Assembly: GCA_035528995.1 (NCBI GenBank)
Contig: DATKXO010000453.1
Coordinates: forward strand, 1 to 64,000
Origin: DATKXO01 sp035528995
GTDB taxonomy: Bacteria > Planctomycetota > Phycisphaerae > UBA1845
DNA length: 64,000 nucleotides
Reading direction: 5' to 3'
The notes beneath the pieces are model-generated. The model did not search any database and was not told where the DNA came from. It saw only the letters and a list, made by a program, of their open reading frames with translations. Below, piece after piece: positions 34,705 to 42,463 of this stretch; position 1 is the first letter of the stretch; each line of letters begins with the position of its first letter. Position numbers and translations under genes: made by a program.

Positions 34705-36366
34705 CTACCGCCCCACGCTGAAGCTCACCGGCTCCGACCGGGCCAGTTTCACACGCTGCTTCTGTGACGCGTCCCACAGAACCACGTAGCACTCCAGGTT
34801 CTTTCGTCCCGGCGGCAGGTGCAGTTGATCCGTCGGCATGAACAGGGTCAGATCGCTGAACGACGAAACCCGATGCCGCGGCGAGAACTCGCGGATGGCG
34901 GCCGCCCAGCCCTCGTCTGTGCGGAACTTCCCGTCCCGGTCCATCAGCGGCTGGTTCGTCGACGCATCGCGGAAGTACGCCGTCGCCCGTACTTTCCGAC
35001 CCCTGTAGTTGCCGACCTCCGCATTCACGTGGATGGTCAGACCGCGTCCCTTCGTCTCCGCCTCGCGCGTCAACCAGACCTTCTCGACCTTGGCCCACGA
35101 GCTCTGGCTCCGGGCCACCGGCTTTCTGCGCGGTATCCGAATCGGCGTTCTGCCCGTGCGCTGCCCGACCGGCCCGGTGGCGACGCTCGGCTCCTCGGCA
35201 ACACCAGGCTCCTCGGCCACACCCGCTTCGCTCGCGATCCCCGCTTTCGCCGGCTGGAGCGCGCCCACCACAAGGTTGTCCGCGGCGAACATGGCCGGGG
35301 CGTCCGCGCTGGTCAGCATCGTTCGCAGCCCCACCTGCCCCCCACGGTAGCCCGGCTCGTAAAAATCATCGACGCACGCCCCGTTCACGAACACGCGGTG
35401 CCGGTCCTCCCACGATTCGACCCTCACCCGGTTGCTCTTGGGCGGCCGGTTGACCACCGCCCAGTCCTGCAGTTCCGTCAGGTTCGTGCTGGTGGTGCCA
35501 CCCTGCCGCCGCTCGATCCGCACGTCACGCCCACCGCTGATTCGCACGCTCAGGTAGTCCCCAACGCCGCTCGCACCCCAGACCACACCGCAGCAGCCCG
35601 ACGGCGGTCCCTCCACCTGCGCCAGGTCAACCTGCAGATAGAAGTCCTCCTTCACGTCGGGAACCCACCAGTAGTGGTTGCCCCTCGAGGTCTTGCTCAT
35701 CACGTATCGGCCCTGGTGCAGCGCGGTGCCGTTGCCGGGCTTGTCCAGCAAGCCCACCTGCAGCTTGCACGTCTTCCCATCGAACGTCTCCGACAGGTAG
35801 ACGTCACCCGCCACGCTGTCCTGCCCGATGGGCTGCTCGCCGATCAGCGCCGCCAGAAGCCGGGCCAGTTGCGGATAGGCGTCCAGCGTGCTGACCGCGA
35901 ACTCGTCCGCGTCGGCCGCTTCACCCGTCTCCACTTCCACCACCCGCGACGTCACCGTGTACGTCTGCCCCACCCTGGCGATGCTGCCCATCACCAGCCG
36001 ATCGACGCCGGCGATCCGCCCGACTTCAACGGCCGTGGTGGGATCCACCATGTCGGTGAGCTGAAGGTCCTGCTCCTTGAGAATCGCCGCCAGCTCCGCC
36101 CGTTCGATCATGCGAACGCGTCGCGGCCCCGAGCCTTCCCGGGCCAGCGCCGAGCGGATCACGTCCGCCAGGGCTTCCCCGGCCGACGCCTCGACGCCCT
36201 GGCCGATCACCGAGAAGTCCAGCACCGCCAGGCTGACCGGCTGCTCCAGAACCGCGGCCTGACCGACCGTGGCCGGCTCGTCTGTCTGTGCGTACGCAAC
36301 GGCGGTCACCGAGCACACCGCGACCGCCGTGAACATCGCCAAGCGCATTCTGAATCCTCTATCCAT
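34705..36366 (-). CDS. Exported CsgG-like protein with a concanavalin-like domain
   Basis: The 553-residue protein starts at ATG 36366 (GGAGG upstream) with a signal peptide ending VAYAQ. Residues ~40-190 are CsgG-like: VSLAVLDFSVIG, RVRMIERAELAAILKEQDLQ, GRIAGVDRLVMGSIARVGQTYTV and SRVVEVETGE. This is the nucleotide-independent fold of curli-export lipoprotein CsgG and of FlgT-like proteins. A beta-sandwich section (ETFDGKT, WAVVNRPPKSNRVRV, DDFYEPGYRGGQVGLR) follows, then a Pro/Ala linker and a C-terminal Ig-like domain. No lipobox or export partner (CsgE/F) is seen. Its role, perhaps envelope-related scaffold, is inference. Confidence 0.82.
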   Translation of the reverse strand: MDRGFRMRLAMFTAVAVCSVTAVAYAQTDEPATVGQAAVLEQPVSLAVLDFSVIGQGVEASAGEALADVIRSALAREGSGPRRVRMIERAELAAILKEQDLQLTDMVDPTTAVEVGRIAGVDRLVMGSIARVGQTYTVTSRVVEVETGEAADADEFAVSTLDAYPQLARLLAALIGEQPIGQDSVAGDVYLSETFDGKTCKLQVGLLDKPGNGTALHQGRYVMSKTSRGNHYWWVPDVKEDFYLQVDLAQVEGPPSGCCGVVWGASGVGDYLSVRISGGRDVRIERRQGGTTSTNLTELQDWAVVNRPPKSNRVRVESWEDRHRVFVNGACVDDFYEPGYRGGQVGLRTMLTSADAPAMFAADNLVVGALQPAKAGIASEAGVAEEPGVAEEPSVATGPVGQRTGRTPIRIPRRKPVARSQSSWAKVEKVWLTREAETKGRGLTIHVNAEVGNYRGRKVRATAYFRDASTNQPLMDRDGKFRTDEGWAAAIREFSPRHRVSSFSDLTLFMPTDQLHLPPGRKNLECYVVLWDASQKQRVKLARSEPVSFSVGR

Positions 36367-36441
36367 AGGTTGCCTCCAGGCATCCGCACCCGCCACGGGG
36401 CCGAGTGAACGTCGATACGTCGGGCCCGGGCGCGACGCCCG

Positions 36442-38055
36442 TCACCTCATTTCGACCGCCAGCATGGTGATGTCGTCGCTTTGGGCGGCCCCGCCGCAGA
36501 ACGCGTGCACCGCTTCCCGCACCCGCGAGATCGTCTTGCCCGGATCGGAATCCTCCAACCCGTGCAGCACTTCCACCATCCGCTCGAACGTGAATATCTC
36601 ACCGGCGTCGTTCATCGCCTCGATGACCCCGTCGGTGTAGCAGAACAACGTACACGGCGCCGGTCCCAGCTCGATCGATCCCGTCGCGTACTCAACGTGG
36701 TCCACCACCCCCAGCGGGTACCCGGCCTCGGCTTGAAGCTCACCGCACTCCCCGCCTCGGCGGATCACGTACGGCTGATGATGCCCCGCGTTGGCCAGCG
36801 TCACCCGGTGCGTTACCGGATCGACGATCGCCAGCAGACAGGTCACGAACTTGGACGGCTCCGTGTTCCGATAGATCAGCCGGTTCCACACGCCCAGCAA
36901 CGCACCCGGCTCTTCACGCCCCGAAAGCGTCACCCGCACCGCCGCCTGCAGGTTCGCCATCAGCAGAGATGCCGCCACCCCCTCCCCGGTAACGTCGGCC
37001 ACCACGAACGCGATCCGCCCTTCGTCGAGTTCGAAAACGTCGTAGTAGTCGCCGCTCACCCGACGCCCCGGCTCGTTCAGAACGGCCACCTTCACGTCGG
37101 CCCGGTCGGGCAGCTTCTCGGGGAACAGCCGCTGTTGGATGTCCCGGGCCAGCGAGATCTCGTGCTCCAGGGCGACCTTCGCCTCCTGCTCCGACACCAG
37201 CCGCGCGTTGATCAGCCCGATGCTGACCAGCTTGGCCAGCCCCGCCAGGAAGTCCACGTCCGCCGTCGAGTACACCGTCCCCGTCGTCACCCGGTCCCCG
37301 TAGATCACGCCCAGAATCTCGTCGCGGTGTTGCAGCGGCACGCACAGCGCCGACCGAATCCCGTGCTGCACCATGCTGATCGTCGGGTCCGCGTCGCCGA
37401 AGGCCGTGTCGTTGATCACCGCCCGCTCGCCGTGGTTCAGCGCCCGCCCAAGTACGGAGTTGGAGATCTTCAGTTCGCCGCCGGCGCTTTGCAGGTTCCG
37501 CACCACCGGCCACTCCACCCCGCGCCCGCCCGGCTTCCGAATCGCCACCGCCCCGCGCTCGAACTGCAGCGTTTCGAACCCGATGTTCAGAGCGTCCTCC
37601 AGCAGTCCCTCTCGGTCCCGCAGCCGCGTAAGCCGCTCCGACAGATCGTACAACATCTGCAAACGCTGCTGCGGCAGCAGCAGCTTCGAGTCCTGCCGAG
37701 AGTACGTCGTGCTCTCACGTGGAGGCGAGTCGTCCGACAGGATCACCGACGTGGACGTGTCGTCGGCCCGGCTCTCGTCGCGGAACAGGACCCGCACCGA
37801 GCCCAGCATGATCTCGTCGCCGTCGCGCAGCCGAACCGTCGTGCAGGTCACGTCGTTGACCAGCGTCCCGTTCTTGCTGCCCAGGTCCTCGACGACGTAC
37901 CCCTTCCCTTCCGGCCGGATACAGGCGTGCCGCCGCGACGTCCCGGGATCGTCGAACGAAACTTCGCAGCTCGGGTCCCGCCCCAGCACCACCGGGCCTG
38001 TCAACGTCCGCCGGCGCGTCATGCCGTCCGACGTGGTGATGGCCAACTCGGGCAT
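36442..38055 (-). CDS. FHA-GAF-PP2C phosphatase (RsbU/SpoIIE-like)
   Basis: The 537-residue protein (ATG 38055; a GTG at 38064 adds 3) combines three modules. An FHA domain (~20-100: VVLGRDPSCEVSFDD, SRRHACI, DLGSKNGTLVN) binds phospho-Thr. A GAF domain (~145-290: ALCVPLQHRDEILGVIYGDR) senses a small ligand or the redox state. A serine phosphatase domain (~320-537) has the metal-binding GDYYDVF, ADVTGEG and SDDITML motifs and the family's VVLANAGHHQP segment. Such proteins dephosphorylate anti-sigma antagonists. The FHA domain ties it to Ser/Thr kinase signalling; a kinase is encoded at 6918. It begins next to a MazG-like gene with no gap to speak of. Confidence 0.93.
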   Translation of the reverse strand: MPELAITTSDGMTRRRTLTGPVVLGRDPSCEVSFDDPGTSRRHACIRPEGKGYVVEDLGSKNGTLVNDVTCTTVRLRDGDEIMLGSVRVLFRDESRADDTSTSVILSDDSPPRESTTYSRQDSKLLLPQQRLQMLYDLSERLTRLRDREGLLEDALNIGFETLQFERGAVAIRKPGGRGVEWPVVRNLQSAGGELKISNSVLGRALNHGERAVINDTAFGDADPTISMVQHGIRSALCVPLQHRDEILGVIYGDRVTTGTVYSTADVDFLAGLAKLVSIGLINARLVSEQEAKVALEHEISLARDIQQRLFPEKLPDRADVKVAVLNEPGRRVSGDYYDVFELDEGRIAFVVADVTGEGVAASLLMANLQAAVRVTLSGREEPGALLGVWNRLIYRNTEPSKFVTCLLAIVDPVTHRVTLANAGHHQPYVIRRGGECGELQAEAGYPLGVVDHVEYATGSIELGPAPCTLFCYTDGVIEAMNDAGEIFTFERMVEVLHGLEDSDPGKTISRVREAVHAFCGGAAQSDDITMLAVEMR

Positions 38056-38064
38056 GGCTCCCAC

Positions 38065-38358
38065 CTAAGGTTTCTCGTTGCACCTGCAGACGAACCGGCC
38101 GCAGCCCGGGCAGCCCGAACCGTATTTCGCCCGGATCGCTTTATCCAGGTTCACCCCCAACACGTTCGCCAACGTCGCCAGCCAGGCCAGCACGTCGGCG
38201 AACTCCTCGGCCTGCTCCTCGCGCGTGCCTTCGGCGATCGCCGCCGCCAGCTCGCCGATCTCCTCGTTCAGCCACAGGAAGGTCCCGGGCGCGCCGCGCC
38301 GGCGGTCCTTGTCGCTGTACATCCTGTCGATCAGTTGTTGGAACTCGTCTATCGTCAT
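38065..38358 (-). CDS. MazG-like nucleotide pyrophosphohydrolase with zinc knuckle
   Basis: The 97-residue protein (ATG 38358) has the MazG helical motif with acidic metal ligands: NEEIGELAAAI (EExxE) and EEFADVLAWLATLANVLGV (ExxD). Such enzymes hydrolyse NTPs, or non-canonical ones, to monophosphates. Its C-terminus adds CPGCGRFVCRC, a likely zinc-binding knuckle uncommon in the short family. The stop is 7 bases from the ATG of the phosphatase gene, so they form a unit. Confidence 0.85.
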   Translation of the reverse strand: MTIDEFQQLIDRMYSDKDRRRGAPGTFLWLNEEIGELAAAIAEGTREEQAEEFADVLAWLATLANVLGVNLDKAIRAKYGSGCPGCGRFVCRCNEKP

Positions 38359-38666
38359 TTTCCGGTCAATCGCCGGCCCGACTTCCCCATCGCCTGGCCC
38401 AGGATACCAGACTCGCCACTCCGACGCACACCCGGCCCCGACCCGCGCGGACCGGTCCACGACGGCACGCCGCCCGGACGCGTCTCGCCACCCGGGTACA
38501 CCCCGACTTTCGACAATCCCAAGGATCGGCTAAGATCGCGTCGTCGAGATTCGGCGACCCTGGAACCGTCCGGACGCTCCGGATCGAGACGACGCGTGCT
38601 GCGATGACCCTGACGCCTGGAACGCGCCACCCGGCCGATGGTGGCCCTTTTTGAGGTGCTGCACCG
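38359..38666. other. Divergent intergenic region
   Basis: 308 bp between the MazG-like gene (-) and the small lipoprotein (+). A TAAGAT (38530) with TTCGAC 17 bases upstream may serve the rightward gene; otherwise nothing is seen. Confidence 0.3.
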
Positions 38667-38783
38667 ATGAAAAAGAAACTGCTCTTCGTCGCGCTCACGG
38701 CGATTGGGACCCTGCACACAAGCTGCATCGGGAGCGCGATTATCTGGCTGTTCGCCGGCGCCGGGGGCATCTACGCCGCGTGA
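38667..38783 (+). CDS. Very small lipoprotein (38 residues)
   Basis: ATG 38667 opens a 38-codon frame with GAGGTG upstream. It encodes MKKKLLFVALTAIGTLHTSC, a clean lipoprotein signal (lipobox HTSC), followed by only 18 residues, IGSAIIWLFAGAGGIYAA. The residue pattern is too good for chance despite the size. Function is unknown. Confidence 0.55.
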   Translation: MKKKLLFVALTAIGTLHTSCIGSAIIWLFAGAGGIYAA

Positions 38784-38897
38784 TCACCGGCCTTCCCTCC
38801 TCAGATGCCGCAAACTGATCCCGCTTGATCCCGGTGCCCGGTGCGCTGCGCGCGTGCCCGTCGCCCGGTCGCACTGTGTGGACCCGCGCGGTACGAC

Positions 38898-39120
38898 TCA
38901 CGAACGAGAGATGTTCAAAGGTAGACTTCCGTCCGGTCGCGGTAGCGGGGTCGGTGGGGCGATGGCTACGTCCGTCGCGGCCAGCTTCGCCTCGCCGTGC
39001 TCGACCCGGCCCGCCAGGTCGCGACATTCCTGCAGCAGGGCCTCGAGCATCCGGTCCTCGCTCACCGTCTGCTTCTGAACGCCCGGAACGTAGATGATCC
39101 CCTTGCCCCGCCCGGCGAAG
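38898..39120 (-). pseudogene. Remnant 3' end of ispG (displaced copy)
   Basis: The frame encodes FAGRGKGIIYVPGVQKQTVS..., i.e. the last ~73 residues of IspG with its own tail (SLPLNISRS, TGA at 38898). The first 192 bp (38929-39120) match the 3' region of the intact ispG (41102-41293) at ~92% with no gaps; most differences fall in third codon positions. There is no start and no upstream part. It abuts the last gene of the inserted cassette 4 bp away. Confidence 0.88.
38929..39120. repeat. 192-bp direct repeat, left copy (ispG 3' end)
   Basis: Same orientation and same length as 41102-41293. By hand alignment about 16 mismatches and no indels. Similarity stops abruptly at both ends, so the two copies bracket 39121-41101. 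Confidence 0.9.
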
Positions 39121-39124
39121 GTAC

Positions 39125-39586
39125 CTAGTCCTCCCCGCGTGCTAAGCCACGCTTCTTCGGAGCGCGAACGAACCGTCGCGCCACTCCGTTTCGCGTCGCA
39201 AGCTTGGCCATCTTCTCCATATGCACGTCACCTCTGGGAGGATCTGTGCTGCAGTGCAGGTGCCCGTATTCCGTGTCATCCGGGTTCCGCTCGCCCCGCG
39301 GAGGTAAGGGTGGTTCGAGCGCTACGGTAAGATCGTAAAAGGTCAACCTGCAGATCCCTGGCAGGTCTTTGGAGGGCAGAGCTTTCCGCCGCTGGTATTC
39401 ATCCAGACCGCCGCTTGTCTTCAGGCCTGCATCCTGATACGTGAACGACAAGGAAGGTTCGTGCGCCCTCGGCTTGAAGATTTCCCGGCTTAGAGTGTCG
39501 TCATCCGCGATATACCGTTTCCGGTCGATGTGCCGCAGGAACGAATCCTCAGCAACGAAGGGCCCTAGACTCGTTTGGTCACCCAC
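39125..39586 (-). CDS. Hypothetical protein, cassette gene 3
   Basis: I do not recognise this 153-residue protein. It starts at GTG 39586, overlapping the end of the preceding gene by 22 bases. The sequence includes EDSFLRHIDRKRYIADDDTL, a central LPSKDLPGICRLTFYDLTVAL, GHLHCSTDPP and MEKMAKLATRNGVARR near the end. There is no signal peptide. It ends 4 bp before the ispG remnant. Codon use and base composition are less GC-rich than the flanks. It belongs with the two genes upstream as a unit. Confidence 0.6.
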   Translation of the reverse strand: MGDQTSLGPFVAEDSFLRHIDRKRYIADDDTLSREIFKPRAHEPSLSFTYQDAGLKTSGGLDEYQRRKALPSKDLPGICRLTFYDLTVALEPPLPPRGERNPDDTEYGHLHCSTDPPRGDVHMEKMAKLATRNGVARRFVRAPKKRGLARGED

Positions 39587-40179
39587 GCGGCGAGCTCCCT
39601 AGGTGCGCTCGGGTCGTCCAGCGTTATGGGAATGGTGTCTGCCTGCATGCTCTCATCGACGCGGATTACCGTAATGTCGGTTCCGCCGGGCGGCACGCGG
39701 CAACTCACCCGGCGATCGGTGACCAACGACTGCAGGACCAGCGACACCCCACCATCATCATCAGTGAACGCGCCAGATTTCAGTCGCGGAGCGAGCGCGA
39801 TGTGCGGCGCAAGCCGCTGGGCCAGGCGCAAGCACGCCTCAGCAGCCCTCTGCGTCGGGGCAACGTCATCGCCAAAATCGGCCTCCTCTCGATCCTCAGC
39901 CAATTTCAACTCGATTCGTTCGACGAGTTTGCAGGATCTTTGGTCAACGAGCTTCTGGAAGTCGACCATCTCGCGCAAGTCTTCTGTTGGCACCCGTTCC
40001 CGCACCATGCCGCCGCCGACATACGCACACAATTCGCCGGACGGGCTCGCGCAGCCTGCCAACGCCGGGTCCTCTTCGGCACCGACCGCGTTGCTGGGAT
40101 AGACAGGGAGAAAAAGCCAATAGCGCAGGTGCCTTGGCAGCTCGATCTCCGGCCATATGGATGCAGTGGATTCAGCCAA
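39565..40179 (-). CDS. Hypothetical protein, cassette gene 2
   Basis: The 204-residue protein starts at TTG 40179, which has AAGGAGGT 6-7 bases upstream, so the start is well supported. It overlaps the TIGR04255-like gene by 8 bases (translational coupling). N-terminal segment LPRHLRYWLFLPVYPSNAVG, then charged helices (LVERIELKLAEDREEADFG) and a beta-rich end (RVSCRVPPGGTDITVIRVDE). No known motif or membrane segment is seen. It is likely the partner of the gene upstream. Confidence 0.72.
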   Translation of the reverse strand: MAESTASIWPEIELPRHLRYWLFLPVYPSNAVGAEEDPALAGCASPSGELCAYVGGGMVRERVPTEDLREMVDFQKLVDQRSCKLVERIELKLAEDREEADFGDDVAPTQRAAEACLRLAQRLAPHIALAPRLKSGAFTDDDGGVSLVLQSLVTDRRVSCRVPPGGTDITVIRVDESMQADTIPITLDDPSAPRELAAWVTKRV

Positions 40180-40966
40180 GAGTGACCTCCTTCAGCTGCC
40201 ACTCTTCCTTTGCGTAGTCCGAAATCAGGGACCGGAAGAAGACCTGCAATCTCTGGTGGACCTGCACTAGGGCTTGTTTCGGTTCCGTGCCTTCGGCAAG
40301 CCTGCTGCCAGCGGCCGTCGTGATTCGATACCCCTCCACTGTTTCATCACCCACTTGCGCGGTCACCTGCTCCAGGTTGTATCGTAAATCAACGGATTCA
40401 GACTCGCGCCACGAAACCTCGACCTTATGGATTTGCCGGGCGTCTTTGGCCGCCTTGATCTGTGCGAGGTCTGAGAAATAGCGTGCCAGCACAGGTTCTG
40501 AGTGCCCGACTCCCAAGAAGTTGACGTATGACATGTTCACCACGACGATTCCCGAGAGCTGCCCACCACACGCGTCCCTGAAGGCATCCACTGCCTGCCA
40601 AACGGCGTCCCGAAGCACAGCGAAGCGCGGATACTCTGCGGCATCCTCTCGAATCTGCTTCAGCCACCGCGCCACGATCACTTGCCCCTGCAGTGTGAGG
40701 ACGATCCCATCCTTATTGCCAGTGTAGACCGCCCCAAGGAGTTGCCCCGGGGCAAGAGGCAAGGACGGCTGCTCAATCCCGGGCGGACGTTCAAGCGCTC
40801 CGGGCTCCTGCAGATCCGGGAATCTGTCTCGGAGTTGGTCGGCCACCCGGTTGATGATTACGTACGTTAGCTTCACCGGCCTCTCGAGACTCACCCGGAC
40901 GGCAGTCTCGACAAGAGGAAGATTGCCAAAATCGAGCCGCACCGCCTGCGCACCTTCCGTGTTCAT
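40172..40966 (-). CDS. TIGR04255-like sporadically distributed protein, cassette gene 1
   Basis: The 264-residue protein (ATG 40966 preferred; 41032 possible) follows the pattern of the family TIGR04255: an N-terminal LPLVETAVRVSLERPV strand-helix, a RVADQLRDRFPD helix, GIVLTLQGQVIVARWLKQI, a Y..F..LRDAVW helix, and VVNMSYVNFLGVG where the family has an RYiN motif, then LEQVTAQVGDETVEGYRITT. Family function is unknown; members are scattered among genomes, as are mobile or defence genes. The assignment is by eye. It starts 80 bp after the ispG stop and leads a three-gene operon with overlapping ends. Confidence 0.7.
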   Translation of the reverse strand: MNTEGAQAVRLDFGNLPLVETAVRVSLERPVKLTYVIINRVADQLRDRFPDLQEPGALERPPGIEQPSLPLAPGQLLGAVYTGNKDGIVLTLQGQVIVARWLKQIREDAAEYPRFAVLRDAVWQAVDAFRDACGGQLSGIVVVNMSYVNFLGVGHSEPVLARYFSDLAQIKAAKDARQIHKVEVSWRESESVDLRYNLEQVTAQVGDETVEGYRITTAAGSRLAEGTEPKQALVQVHQRLQVFFRSLISDYAKEEWQLKEVTLG

Positions 40967-41046
40967 CGAGTCACCCGCGTCCTGAGACGCCCCGAGTTGC
41001 ACTTCCCAGATGCTGAGGTTCCCTCTGGGCACTTACCCACGATATG

Positions 41047-42279
41047 CTACGTCTGCCTTCCATGCAAGTTCGATTTCGGCCCTGCAGGGACTGGCAACGA
41101 GCCGTCCGCCCGCGGTAGCGGGTTCGATGGGGCGATGGCCACGTCCGTCGCGCCCAGTTTCGCCTCGCCGCGTTCGACCCGGCCCGCCAGTTCCCGACAT
41201 TCCTGCAGCAGGGCCTCCAGCATTCGGTCCTCGCTCACCGTCTGCTTCTGAACGCCCTGGACGTAGATGATCCCCTTCCCCCGCCCGGCGAAGATGGCCA
41301 CGTCCGCGCCCTCGCACTCGCCCGGGCCGTTCACCACGCAGCCCATCACCGCGACTTTGATCGGCAGCTTCACCTCGTCCGCCAGCTTCTGCCGCACGTC
41401 CGCCACCAGCCTGATCAGATCGACCTCGATCCGACCGCAGGTCGGGCAGGCGATCAGCTCCGGCTCGGTCCGCTCGCGCAGCTTAAGGCTGTGCAGCAGC
41501 TCCTTCGCGTCTTCGACCTCGTGAACCGGGTCGGCCGCGTACGAGATACGGATCGTGTCGCCGATGCCCTCGGCCAAGAGCGTGCCCAGCGCCGCGATCG
41601 ACCGAATCCGCCCCGTCTCCGGCGGCCCGGCATGGGTCAGCCCCAGGTGCAGCGGCAGGTCGAACCGCTCCGCAATCGCCCGATACGCCTCGATCACGAT
41701 CGTCGCGTCGATGCTCTTCGCGCTGAGCACCACGTCGTGAAAGTTGTTCTCCTCGAAGATGTGCAGGTAGTCGGCCAGCTTCTCGACCATCAACCGGACC
41801 AGCTCTTGCTGCGGGTTCACCGCCAGGGCCGCTTTCTGCTCGGCCCGCCGCTGCTTGTCGATCCGCTCGACCACGCTGCCTTCGTTCACCCCGACCCGGA
41901 TGGGCAGCCCGCGCTCCCGGCAGGCCGCGATCACCCGATCCACCTGCTGCCGATCGCCGATGTTCCCCGGGTTGAGCCGGATCTTGTGTACGCCCGCCTC
42001 AACGGCCTCGAGCGCCCGCTGGAAGTGATAGTGTACGTCCGCGATGATCGGCACCGGCGACTGATCCAGGATGGCCGGCAGGGCCTCGGTGTCGCGCTTG
42101 TCGGGGACGGTCACCCGCACCAGGTCGCACCCCGCCGCGGCGAGCTTGCGAATCTGCGCCACCGTGGCGTCCACATCGTGCGTGTACGTGCTGGTCATGG
42201 ACTGGACCGCCACCGGCGCCCCGCCCCCAACCGCCACGTCACCCACCATCACCCGCCTGGTCCGCTCCCTGTGGATCAT
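41047..42279 (-). CDS. ispG: 4-hydroxy-3-methylbut-2-enyl diphosphate synthase (IspG/GcpE)
   Basis: IspG is the [4Fe-4S] enzyme of the MEP isoprenoid pathway that reduces MEcPP to HMBPP. The 410 residues start at ATG 42279 (GAGGCGG upstream). Motifs are VAVQSMTSTYTHDV at the N-terminus, VRVTVPDKRD, IADVHYHFQRALEA, KIRLNPGNIG, IRVGVNEGSV, LGLTHAGP and the cluster ligands CPTCGR, VAVMGCVVNGPGE. The last 64 codons are duplicated at 38929-39120. The resident C-terminus ends in a non-conserved tail, PAGPKSNLHGRQT, beyond the duplicated part, consistent with an altered 3' end. Confidence 0.96.
   Translation of the reverse strand: MIHRERTRRVMVGDVAVGGGAPVAVQSMTSTYTHDVDATVAQIRKLAAAGCDLVRVTVPDKRDTEALPAILDQSPVPIIADVHYHFQRALEAVEAGVHKIRLNPGNIGDRQQVDRVIAACRERGLPIRVGVNEGSVVERIDKQRRAEQKAALAVNPQQELVRLMVEKLADYLHIFEENNFHDVVLSAKSIDATIVIEAYRAIAERFDLPLHLGLTHAGPPETGRIRSIAALGTLLAEGIGDTIRISYAADPVHEVEDAKELLHSLKLRERTEPELIACPTCGRIEVDLIRLVADVRQKLADEVKLPIKVAVMGCVVNGPGECEGADVAIFAGRGKGIIYVQGVQKQTVSEDRMLEALLQECRELAGRVERGEAKLGATDVAIAPSNPLPRADGSLPVPAGPKSNLHGRQT
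41102..41293. repeat. 192-bp direct repeat, right copy (within ispG)
   Basis: Partner of 38929-39120. This copy is part of intact ispG. Confidence 0.9.
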
Positions 42280-42463
42280 CCACCGCCTCGCTGAACCGAC
42301 GCTACGACACATCGCATTCTACGGCCCTGCCAACACCCGGACAAACCGGCCTCCACGAGCCTCATCGCCCGCGTGCTCGTGCCACTGCGGTTCATCTGAC
42401 CGGTGGAGCTTCGCGCAGCCCGTACCGTCATCTGCCAGGGTTCCGTCCCGGGATGTCTGCAGG

